Of a DNA stretch of 6,118 nucleotides, positions 1 to 6,118 are shown piece by piece. Positions within the stretch are counted from its first letter, which is position 1, and every line of letters begins with the position of its first letter. Position numbers and translations under genes: made by a program. Source of the stretch: Desulfobacterales bacterium. Its GTDB lineage: Bacteria; Desulfobacterota; Desulfobacteria; Desulfobacterales; BuS5. The notes under the pieces were generated by a model that was given only the letters and a program-made list of their open reading frames with translations, did no database searches and was not told where the DNA came from. The stretch is from assembly GCA_020056865.1 (NCBI GenBank), contig JAGVGX010000187.1:1-6118 (forward strand), given 5' to 3'.

Positions 1-1
1 T

Positions 2-139
2 CAACTTGATTCTCAAAGCGCTGAAATAATTTTGGAAAAAGCAGGAATTGATGCGTTAAGACGTGCAGAAACACTCACCGTAGATGAGTTTGTAACACTC
101 AGCAACACCTTTGCCTCTTTTTTTAAGTTGGGTACCTAA
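2..139 (+). CDS. rsmA: RsmA/KsgA 16S rRNA dimethyladenosine methyltransferase, C-terminal end (partial)
   Basis: Open frame running in from the left edge, 45 codons followed by TAA at 137-139. The visible peptide contains GIDALRRAETLTVDEFVTLS, which matches the small C-terminal helical domain of RsmA/KsgA (E. coli has a comparable 'GIDPAMRAENISV..' segment near its C-terminus). The family dimethylates two adjacent adenosines in the 3'-terminal hairpin of 16S rRNA during late small-subunit assembly, in the cytoplasm. The SAM-binding Rossmann domain lies outside the window, so the call rests only on the tail. The gene is convergent with the GAPDH gene, with 4 nt between the two stop codons. The short protein end after the motif (SNTFASFFKLGT) is consistent with a natural C-terminus. 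No start or RBS is visible. Confidence 0.75.
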   Translation, partial: QLDSQSAEIILEKAGIDALRRAETLTVDEFVTLSNTFASFFKLGT

Positions 140-143
140 GTTT

Positions 144-1403
144 TCATAACATGTTTTCAGCCACGGAAACCACCCGATCTCCAAGCATATTCACATAACT
201 TCCCATTTCGTTGTCATACCACCCGTATATCACCGCCTGGGTTACAGGGATTTTAATCACCGGCTCTTTTAAAGAAGAAATAACCGTTGCTCCCAAACCA
301 GGCACTTTTTCCAGATCTATGGTAACCAACGCTGTTCGGGTATGGGTTTCATGTCCCTCAATAATAGCCGCTGCTTTTGGCATGCCAATAACATCGCAGG
401 AAACATTCTGCTTATCCGTATAATATAAGTAACCTGACGGATCTTTATCTGCAGCGTCTTTGTATATATTGTTTATTAAGTCCCGCCTTATGGATTCTCC
501 TGACATATCTTCCTGAAAATTCATAACAAGAATGATTAGCGATCCTGTTGACGTGGGAATTCTGACAGACTCGGCAATAAATCCTATGTTTTTCATCTCG
601 GGGATAACCAGGCCAAGGGCATTGGCTGCTCCGGTTGAGGTAAGAATAATATTGTTGATCACACTTCTGTTTTTTCTTAAATCGGTCGCACCGGATTCCG
701 GCAACCTGTCTAATACCTCCTGAGAACCGGTAACTGCATGAACTGTAGCCATTGAAGCAGACAAAATCTTTTTTGCACCAAAATAGTTTATCAAAGGCTT
801 GATCATATGTGCCAAACAGGTTGTTGTACAGGATGCATTAGAAATAATGTTATGGTGTCTGGGGTCATAATCATCGGCATTAATGCCCATGACTGTGGTA
901 ACAACATCTTCAGGCATTTGTTTTTGCTTATCCTTCATCTTTACAGGTGCGGAAAGCACCACTTTTTCAGCTCCGGATTCAAAATGCCCTCTCAGCGCCC
1001 CTTGTGGATGTTCTGCAGGCAGGCAAGGATCCAAAAATTGCCCTGTAGTATCGACAACCAGCTTTACGTTATGTTCATTCCACTTGATATGACAGGGGTT
1101 TCTAACGGATCTTAAAAACGTTACACAAACCCCATCAATAACCATAGTGCCTTTTTGTTCTTCTATGTTGCTGATCACAGGCCCTGAACGATGCCCATAA
1201 AGAAACCCTGAAATAGATCCATAGGTTGAATCTCTTTCCACATAATGTGCTATATCATTCAATGAACGTCCAACTTCTCGACCGATGTTGACAACAATTT
1301 CATCAAAATATTTTCTGCCCACATGATGCCATAGCGTCAACTTTCCGATTCTTCCCAGACCGTTTATTCCCAGCCGCAGCCCTTTGTTTTGTGAATTCAA
1401 CAT
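144..1403 (-). CDS. gap: Glyceraldehyde-3-phosphate dehydrogenase, long form (phosphorylating GAPDH)
   Basis: Cytoplasmic enzyme interconverting glyceraldehyde 3-phosphate and 1,3-bisphosphoglycerate with NAD(P). Seen: N-terminal Rossmann motif GINGLGRIG (residues 12-20), the catalytic motif SNASCTTTCLAH with Cys192 (codon 828-830), the partner His222 in ATVHAVTGSQ, TSTGAANALGLVIPE (255-269), Arg281 in ESVRIPTSTGS, and the C-terminal WYDNEMGSYVNMLGD (395-409). All core catalytic elements are present, so the enzyme should be active. At 419 residues it is about 80 longer than ordinary ~335-residue GAPDH; extra residues lie around 63-90, 124-168 and 320-357. Two differences from classical GAPDH: the acidic residue after the second Rossmann strand (usually 'ND') is missing, the stretch reading VVNIGREVG (37-45), and the usual CTTNC reads CTTTC. 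Loss of that Asp can relax NAD preference, so cofactor choice is open. The ATG is supported by an AAGGTGA Shine-Dalgarno 7 nt upstream. It is the second gene after the dikinase-like gene, 35 nt downstream, a likely operon. Confidence 0.93.
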   Translation of the reverse strand: MLNSQNKGLRLGINGLGRIGKLTLWHHVGRKYFDEIVVNIGREVGRSLNDIAHYVERDSTYGSISGFLYGHRSGPVISNIEEQKGTMVIDGVCVTFLRSVRNPCHIKWNEHNVKLVVDTTGQFLDPCLPAEHPQGALRGHFESGAEKVVLSAPVKMKDKQKQMPEDVVTTVMGINADDYDPRHHNIISNASCTTTCLAHMIKPLINYFGAKKILSASMATVHAVTGSQEVLDRLPESGATDLRKNRSVINNIILTSTGAANALGLVIPEMKNIGFIAESVRIPTSTGSLIILVMNFQEDMSGESIRRDLINNIYKDAADKDPSGYLYYTDKQNVSCDVIGMPKAAAIIEGHETHTRTALVTIDLEKVPGLGATVISSLKEPVIKIPVTQAVIYGWYDNEMGSYVNMLGDRVVSVAENML

Positions 1404-1410
1404 GGCTATA

Positions 1411-1417
1411 TCACCTT
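1411..1417 (-). promoter_or_regulatory. Ribosome binding site of the GAPDH gene
   Basis: On the minus strand this reads AAGGTGA, ending 7 nt before the ATG at 1403-1401, preceded by a run of eight A's. It supports the chosen start. The 35-nt gap to the upstream gene (1404-1438) has no hairpin that would stop transcription, consistent with co-transcription. Confidence 0.75.
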
Positions 1418-1438
1418 TTTTTTAGATTTTGGCACGCG

Positions 1439-4400
1439 TTATTCTTCAATAATGTTGATCAATCCCTGATACACCGACCCTTTAAATCCGTGGATACTGA
1501 TAGGATCGCCTGATTTGAAAACAATGTCCCCAAACGTGCAGGTTTTCTCTTTTTCATTACATATAAGCTGACCGCATCCTACAACACATGTTTTCCCAAG
1601 CCTGTATGCCACAACTGCAGCATGGGATGTGGCTCCGCCCCGGGCAGTAAGAAGGCCATCTGACGAATTTATTTCTATAATATCATCAGGGACAGTATCT
1701 CCCCTTACAAGAATTAATGACGTTTCAGGTTCAAGGTCTCTCCATTGGTTGATTTCCTCATTGGTAAAAACAATTCTTCCGCTCATAGCACCACCACTAA
1801 CACCAATACCATGGCTCAAGGGTTTTCTGCCTTTTATTTTCGTTTGTTCAAAAATAGGCATACGCTTTCTTGCCTTAACAGACATATCTCTGGTTTGCAA
1901 AATATACAAATCCTTTGCCAAAGGGCTTTCAAAGGTAAACTCGATTTCCTGGGGGCTCCACCCTTTTTTATAAATCAATTCATTTGCCCATTGCCACATG
2001 GCCATATAAATTTCCGGATAATGAGTCTCAAGTGTAATCTTTGTATCTCTTGTCTCCATATCCATTTGCGCCCTTGAAATCGGCAGTGTTTTAACCAGCC
2101 CTGCAACCACATCTTCGCCCTGATTTTCCAAAGAAAAATCCCCGCACAGCATCAAGGTATCGCTGGACACTCTGGGGTTATGCGTAAAAAAGACCCCGGA
2201 ACCGGACTGTTTTGACATATTTCCAAAAACCATTTTCTGAACACATACAGCAGTTCCCCAGTCATCGGATATACCCATAATTCTCCGGTATGTTTTTGCC
2301 CGGTCAGAATACCATGAGTCAAAGACCTTTTTAATAGATACATGGAGCTGTACTATGGGATCATCTTGAAAATGGACCCCTGCGCCCTCGAGAAAGTCTC
2401 TGTAGGTTAACGCCACGTTTTTCATCTGATCTCCGGAAAACCCTCTTTTATACGATATGCTAAAACGCTGCTTGTATTCGTTAATAATCGCATCAAAATC
2501 ATCCCTGTCCAGTCCAAACGCCATGCCGTAACACTGGAGAAACCGCCTGTAATTATCCCATGCAAACCACACATTGCCTGTTTTTTTTGCAAGTCCTTGT
2601 ACAATCTTTTTATTGATGCCCACATTTAAAAAGGTATCCATCATGCCGGGCTGCGAAATAGCAGCACCACTTCTAATGGAAAAAAGGAGCGGATTTTCAG
2701 GATTCCCAAAAAATTGACCTGTTTTTTGTTCAATAAGACCAATATGATAAAGAATCTGTTTTTTAATATTTTCTTCGGCAGGTGGATAATCGGTAAAGAT
2801 TTTTTTGCATTTGAAAACTTCAGTGGTAATGATAAATCCGGGAGGTACAGGCAGACCCAAATGATGTAGCGCAATCAGGTTCATCCCTTTACTGCCCTGG
2901 TATATGATTCCGGATACGCGTGGATTTTTCTTTTCCATGGAAGTAATTGCCAGCTTAGGATCATAATTTAAAAGCAGATGAAGACTTTGTTCCTCCAGTT
3001 TGTCTGCCTGGAAAAAAAGGGTGTTTAAAATTTTGCTTAATAATACATCAAGCTGCTGAAGCCCTAACGAAAGCGCTATTTTGTCTCTGAAAAAGACTTC
3101 CGACACCACGTGTCTTATATTATCATCACTGCCTGTGCACGTCTGATGCAGGTATTTGGCAATAAGCCGGTCAACAGGTACCTGGATCAATATTTTGCTT
3201 AAATTTTGTTCGTAAACGTGGTTGTAATACTTGCTGATAATATTTTTCACTGCATTGGCAAACCCTTTGAATATGTCAAGATACTGGGTAAATGTGATGC
3301 CTCTGGCTTCAAGCGACTGCTTTAAAAAATCAAGCTGAAGTTCAATTTCAGCAGAGGTTATGCCATCTATTTTTAACGCCCGATTAAAAAGCAAAAGCAG
3401 GGTATGAATCTGATAAAAAGTTGCTTTGGTGATAAGGGAAAGATCGATGTCTTCCACAAGCTGTTCAAACAACACATTCACATAAGCTTCAATGCGAAAG
3501 GTAAGGCCCATGGCATCAAATTTCATTTCACGGTAACTGCCGTACATGGAAGGAATATCAGCGGCAATATGTCTTTTATGATAAATATCTTCGATAGCCT
3601 CATATGAACGGTCAGACAAAATAATATTTTTTAACACACCGAGATATTCAATCAGTAAAGATGATTTTCTTTTTATATCAGGCTCTGTAAAAGCATCTTT
3701 AAGCTTTTTGATATCCGGAAACGATCTTGATTCAAGCTGGTGAATATAATTATAAAATTCGTCACCTTCATGCATGCCGAACACATGATTATATTTCTGG
3801 TTCAACAGCTTGTAAAAAGATGTTATCAGTCCCACCCGTGTTTTATCGGCATCGGATACATCTGAAATTGTCCTTAAGATGGTCTTCAGCCGATCCTGGC
3901 TGATTTTAAGTAGCCCATCTGGAATTACAATGCCTTGCTGTTGAAGATGGGTCATGATGGTATTAACCCCATCTATATATTGGCCTTGTGTATGGATTCT
4001 GTTTAAGATATCCGGCGGCAAAAAAGGTTCAATCTGTTTTTTATCTTTATTCAGCCAAAAACTTAAGGTTGCATGCATAAAGCTTAAAATCCGGTTGCTG
4101 CTTTCAACATGGCTCTGTTTGCGCAAATAATGAATAAGGATATCTTCTCGCCGGGTCATTTCATCCATACGTGTTGAAATATCCCTTAACGTTCCTTCTG
4201 CCCCGATATCATTAAAATAAACCGGGAGCAGCCTGGCAAAATGCTTGGCAAGGTTATACACAGGTTCTATGCCGCAGTTCAGAAAACGGGTTACATCTCT
4301 GGGAAAAAGATCATTATCTCTTATAAATACCCCGTACAGGGAAAGATGAATGATCAGCCCGGAAAGAAGGCGGCCTGTCCATTTAGGATACAAGGCGATA

Positions 4401-5647
4401 ATTGTCAGCCACGTCCGTATATTATGAACATGCGCCTGATTTGCCTTGATCTGCCAGTTGTCATCAACACCTGCTATCATGGGCATCTGAAATCCCAGAT
4501 CAATAACAGAATCAATAAAAAAATTAACCAGATTCCGGTCATCTGTTTTTGAAATCCCTTTTCCCATATTCAGCACACAGTTTAATACGGAAACAGGAAA
4601 GTCATTCATGTGCTCTTTTAAAATTAAAAAGGTTTTTTGAATGAGTTTTACGTTATACTTATAAGGCTCATTGGCAATAAGCCAGTTCAAGGTTCTGTTG
4701 ATGTCACGCAGTGCGTCTTCATGAATCATGGACAGACCTGAAATACTCATGATGCGAAAAAGAAGAATGATTTTCCACTCGTTGCCTGTTTTTTTTTGCA
4801 CATCTTTTACTTCTAAAATTGATTTTGGCAGACTGCGGTAGTTTTCAACAATATCGTAATATCCGGGTAATTTGACAAGTTTGGTCAGGCGATCCAAATC
4901 GTTATCAGGATTAGAAGTAATTTTTTTCAATGCTGCTTTAAGCTTGCGCATGCGGTCGTGAGATATCACGTTAAATACATCTTTCAGCTTTATCTGCTGC
5001 AAAGTTGTATCCTGGCCTTTTCCAAACCACAATAACGGGTCTTCTTCATTCAGCCAGTATGAATAGGTATGTGTTAGATATTTTTCAAGAAGACAAATGA
5101 TTGGCGTTAACGTTAAATCGTGCTCAGATCCATAGCGCATAAGGGTAATGGCGAGTCGTTTAATCTGATAAAAACTTTTAACAAACAAAAAGAAAATCTC
5201 ATTGTCATATCCTTTAATACGCTCAAAGGTATCATTTAACACCGGGCAAAATATCGCGATACATTCATCTGCGTCTTTAATAATTTTTATGAGTAACAAC
5301 AAAAGATTATCTGCAGCCTCGGCCTTTGCATGCTCATTGCATTCCGAATCAATACAGTCTGCAAATATATCCAGGTAAAGTTTTGCGGCATTCGGGCCGT
5401 TGCTGTGATGTTTAATTAAATGGAAATAATTTAAAGAATAGGTTCTTGCTTCTTTGATGATAAATTCCCAGTTTTTATATGGGTGGGAAAGTTCTTTTAA
5501 AAACGTATTAAATTTGTCCATCAGGCCATAATACTTAGACATGATGTTTTGGAGGGCAGCATACTTTTGATCTATCGGCACATCAACGTGATAGCTGGCA
5601 AGATTAACTTCAAGTGCTTTTGATTTAATTTCCAAACCTTCCTCCAT
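1439..5647 (-). CDS. PPDK-like protein: large unknown N-terminal region + ATP-grasp + phosphohistidine domain, no PEP/pyruvate TIM barrel
   Basis: A 1402-residue protein. Residues ~1-905 match no domain I recognise; they are rich in Leu, Ile, Lys, Asn and aromatics, look mostly alpha-helical, and show no signal peptide or convincing membrane segment. From ~910 the sequence is PPDK-like: GSKGMNLIALHHLGLPVPPG (918-937, nucleotide-binding Lys920), SIRSGAAISQPGMMDT (990-1005, Arg992), DDWGTAVCVQKMVFGN (1128-1143), SGSGVFFTHNP (1148-1158), QGEDVVAG (1176-1183), then EIEFTFE and LYILQTRD (Glu1236, Gln1251, metal/ATP binding). The phosphohistidine domain spans ~1275-1395, with LTARGGATSHAAVV carrying catalytic His1342. 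The protein stops at 1402, exactly where PPDK (~875 aa) would begin its TIM barrel. PPDK uses ATP and Pi to phosphorylate the His, then pyruvate. Here the first steps look possible, but the acceptor site is absent or replaced, perhaps by the N-terminal region (inference). It is first gene of a likely operon with GAPDH. The start is uncertain: ATG 5647 or TTG 5635. Confidence 0.85.
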   Translation of the reverse strand: MEEGLEIKSKALEVNLASYHVDVPIDQKYAALQNIMSKYYGLMDKFNTFLKELSHPYKNWEFIIKEARTYSLNYFHLIKHHSNGPNAAKLYLDIFADCIDSECNEHAKAEAADNLLLLLIKIIKDADECIAIFCPVLNDTFERIKGYDNEIFFLFVKSFYQIKRLAITLMRYGSEHDLTLTPIICLLEKYLTHTYSYWLNEEDPLLWFGKGQDTTLQQIKLKDVFNVISHDRMRKLKAALKKITSNPDNDLDRLTKLVKLPGYYDIVENYRSLPKSILEVKDVQKKTGNEWKIILLFRIMSISGLSMIHEDALRDINRTLNWLIANEPYKYNVKLIQKTFLILKEHMNDFPVSVLNCVLNMGKGISKTDDRNLVNFFIDSVIDLGFQMPMIAGVDDNWQIKANQAHVHNIRTWLTIIALYPKWTGRLLSGLIIHLSLYGVFIRDNDLFPRDVTRFLNCGIEPVYNLAKHFARLLPVYFNDIGAEGTLRDISTRMDEMTRREDILIHYLRKQSHVESSNRILSFMHATLSFWLNKDKKQIEPFLPPDILNRIHTQGQYIDGVNTIMTHLQQQGIVIPDGLLKISQDRLKTILRTISDVSDADKTRVGLITSFYKLLNQKYNHVFGMHEGDEFYNYIHQLESRSFPDIKKLKDAFTEPDIKRKSSLLIEYLGVLKNIILSDRSYEAIEDIYHKRHIAADIPSMYGSYREMKFDAMGLTFRIEAYVNVLFEQLVEDIDLSLITKATFYQIHTLLLLFNRALKIDGITSAEIELQLDFLKQSLEARGITFTQYLDIFKGFANAVKNIISKYYNHVYEQNLSKILIQVPVDRLIAKYLHQTCTGSDDNIRHVVSEVFFRDKIALSLGLQQLDVLLSKILNTLFFQADKLEEQSLHLLLNYDPKLAITSMEKKNPRVSGIIYQGSKGMNLIALHHLGLPVPPGFIITTEVFKCKKIFTDYPPAEENIKKQILYHIGLIEQKTGQFFGNPENPLLFSIRSGAAISQPGMMDTFLNVGINKKIVQGLAKKTGNVWFAWDNYRRFLQCYGMAFGLDRDDFDAIINEYKQRFSISYKRGFSGDQMKNVALTYRDFLEGAGVHFQDDPIVQLHVSIKKVFDSWYSDRAKTYRRIMGISDDWGTAVCVQKMVFGNMSKQSGSGVFFTHNPRVSSDTLMLCGDFSLENQGEDVVAGLVKTLPISRAQMDMETRDTKITLETHYPEIYMAMWQWANELIYKKGWSPQEIEFTFESPLAKDLYILQTRDMSVKARKRMPIFEQTKIKGRKPLSHGIGVSGGAMSGRIVFTNEEINQWRDLEPETSLILVRGDTVPDDIIEINSSDGLLTARGGATSHAAVVAYRLGKTCVVGCGQLICNEKEKTCTFGDIVFKSGDPISIHGFKGSVYQGLINIIEE
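1442..2935 (-). other. Catalytic PPDK half of the 1402-aa protein (ATP-grasp plus swivelling phosphohistidine domain)
   Basis: Codons ~905-1402 of the large protein. The order of motifs follows canonical PPDK without gaps: Lys920 and Arg992 in the ATP-grasp N-part, the VFDSWYSDRAKTYRR and SDDWGTAVCVQKMVFGN segment, ENQGEDVVAG, the Glu1236/Gln1251 metal and nucleotide site, the linker SHGIGVSGGAMSGRIVF, then His1342 (codon 1622-1624). Thr1340, two residues before the His, is kept; in plant PPDK the equivalent Thr is the target of the DUF299-type regulatory protein. The segment ends with GDPISIHGFKGSVYQG, the normal end of the phosphohistidine domain. The domain limits are estimates from motif positions. 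Confidence 0.88.
5637..5645 (-). promoter_or_regulatory. Strong Shine-Dalgarno-like sequence overlapping the annotated start of the PPDK-like gene
   Basis: On the minus strand GGAGGAAGG begins at the third base of the ATG at 5647-5645 and lies inside the first four codons. The GGAGG core is 5 nt before a TTG codon (codon 5, 5635-5633). No comparable purine-rich site precedes the ATG; the best is a weak GAAG 6 nt upstream. This suggests translation may start at TTG, giving a 1398-residue protein, rather than at the ATG. Confidence 0.5.
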
Positions 5648-5648
5648 T

Positions 5649-5677
5649 GAATCTTCATATCAGATGATATACGATTC
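5649..5677. promoter_or_regulatory. Inverted repeat directly upstream of the PPDK-like gene (possible operator or 5' UTR hairpin)
   Basis: Outer arms GAATC (5649-5653) and GATTC (5673-5677) enclose the inner perfect arms ATATCA (5657-5662) and TGATAT (5665-5670), separated by a small asymmetric mismatch (3 versus 2 nt). The dyad ends 1 nt before the annotated ATG. In RNA it can form a stem with a four-base loop close to the start codon; in DNA it could be a dimeric repressor site. The function is inferred from symmetry and position only. Confidence 0.35.
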
Positions 5678-5888
5678 ATTAAGTCAGATTGAAAAAGACG
5701 ACCAAAATATTATGCAAGATAATAAATAACATACTATTAAAAAATTAACAAAATATTATAATATAAAACACAATAACAATATAAATCATAAAACCATTTC
5801 AGACAGACAGAAAAAATTCAAGATCGTATTAAAATGTGCCGAAAATACTCTTGATAATCATATAAAGATCATAACCCACATTATAATC

Positions 5889-5894
5889 AGGAGG
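5889..5894 (+). promoter_or_regulatory. Ribosome binding site of the YbjQ-family gene
   Basis: A consensus AGGAGG lies 5 nt before the ATG at 5900-5902, which fixes that start. Confidence 0.85.
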
Positions 5895-5899
5895 AGACC

Positions 5900-6118
5900 A
5901 TGTTTCTTACGAACACGGAAGAAATTCCAGGAAAAAAAACAACAGCTTTTTATGGTGTTGTTTCCGGAAGTACAGTCAGGGCCAAACACGTAGGCCGTGA
6001 TATGATGGCAGGTATCAAGAATATTTTCGGCGGCGAACTCAAAGGCTATACGGAACTGTTGTCGGAATCTCGTGACCAAGCCATTGACCGGATGAAATCA
6101 CAGGCGCAACAGCTCGGA
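5900..6118 (+). CDS. YbjQ/UPF0145 family protein (heavy-metal-binding-domain annotation), N-terminal part
   Basis: Open frame of 73 codons running off the right edge, starting at ATG with a consensus AGGAGG. The visible protein has the YbjQ pattern: short N-terminal strand (MFLTNTEEIPGKK), then YGVVSGSTVRAKHVGRDMMA (18-37), GIKNIFGGELKGY (38-50), and the helix with SRDQAIDRMKSQAQQLG (57-73). E. coli YbjQ has the equivalent 'GVVTGEAILGANIFRD..GIRDIVGG' and 'SQARALGAD'. Members are about 105-110 residues, so about 35 residues should be missing. They are small cytosolic proteins whose structures form oligomeric rings; the common name 'heavy metal-binding domain' is not backed by a clear biochemical role. 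It is transcribed divergently from the PPDK-like gene, so no functional link is implied. A reverse-strand open frame across this region is a shadow. Confidence 0.88.
   Translation, partial: MFLTNTEEIPGKKTTAFYGVVSGSTVRAKHVGRDMMAGIKNIFGGELKGYTELLSESRDQAIDRMKSQAQQLG

Larger units (their letters stand above)
5648..5899. other. AT-rich divergent intergenic region with the promoters of both flanking genes
   Basis: A 252-nt gene-free stretch between two divergent genes, so it must hold a promoter for the minus-strand PPDK-like/GAPDH unit and one for the plus-strand YbjQ gene. The middle is extremely AT-rich: 21 G or C among the 120 bases 5701-5820. Several TATAAT-like boxes occur (for example TATAAT on the minus strand at about 5756-5761, and TATAAA at 5861-5866 plus), but none has a convincing -35 partner at 16-18 nt, and AT-richness makes chance matches likely. 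I see no sigma-54 box, tRNA, riboswitch or supported small ORF here. Confidence 0.55.

Noticed and set aside
131..136. GGTACC palindrome between the convergent genes as a terminator
   Set aside because: The stem cannot be extended: the flanking AAGTT copies are direct repeats, not inverted, so no stable hairpin forms.
211..1115. Plus-strand open frames of 63-102 codons
   Set aside because: They are antisense to the GAPDH gene and show no recognisable protein features.
1439..1442. Loss of the PPDK TIM barrel by a frameshift or premature stop
   Set aside because: Only 35 nt separate the stop from the well-formed GAPDH gene with its own RBS, and no frame nearby encodes TIM-barrel motifs. The end coincides with a domain boundary, so truncation by a recent mutation in place is not supported.
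1629..4552. Several 63-114 codon frames on both strands inside the large gene
   Set aside because: They are out-of-frame or antisense shadows of the long coding region, without family resemblance or good start signals.
5220..5548. Possible internal protein repeat (NIMSKYYG at residues 34-41 and NIISKYYN at 802-809 of the large protein)
   Set aside because: Only about eight residues match and the flanks diverge; not enough to claim a duplicated domain.
5753..5764. 12-bp perfect palindrome ATATTATAATAT
   Set aside because: It consists only of A and T in a region with under 20 percent G+C, where such palindromes are expected by chance.
5858..6079. Minus-strand 73-codon open frame
   Set aside because: It is antisense to the YbjQ-family gene, which has a family match and a consensus RBS; the reverse frame has neither.

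Overview
The window looks like a moderately AT-rich bacterial chromosome segment with ordinary housekeeping content. I see no mobile element, CRISPR array, tRNA or rRNA. The combination of a long-form GAPDH, an unusual pyruvate phosphate dikinase (PPDK)-like giant protein and the base composition fits a Desulfobacterota (Desulfobacteraceae-like) sulfate reducer. That assignment is from recollection of family resemblance, not a search, so treat it as tentative.

Layout from left to right. Positions 2-139 (+) hold the last 45 codons of an RsmA/KsgA-type 16S rRNA dimethyladenosine methyltransferase. Four bases after its stop lies the stop of a convergent minus-strand gene, a 419-residue glyceraldehyde-3-phosphate dehydrogenase (144-1403). 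Immediately upstream of it on the same strand, 35 nt away, is a 1402-residue protein (1439-5647). Its last ~495 residues are the ATP-grasp and phosphohistidine domains of PPDK; the first ~900 residues are unrecognised. A very AT-rich divergent intergenic region (5648-5899) follows. The window ends in the first 73 codons of a YbjQ/UPF0145 family gene on the plus strand (5900-6118).

The two minus-strand genes probably form an operon transcribed from the AT-rich region, dikinase-like gene first and GAPDH second. Both relate to lower glycolysis/gluconeogenesis (the PEP/pyruvate and triose-phosphate nodes), which supports a central-carbon role. The dikinase-like protein, however, ends precisely after the phosphohistidine domain and has no C-terminal PEP/pyruvate-binding TIM barrel, so the phosphate acceptor is unknown. 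This architecture, a complete catalytic phosphoryl-transfer half joined to a large helical N-terminal region of unknown function, is the most interesting item in the window.
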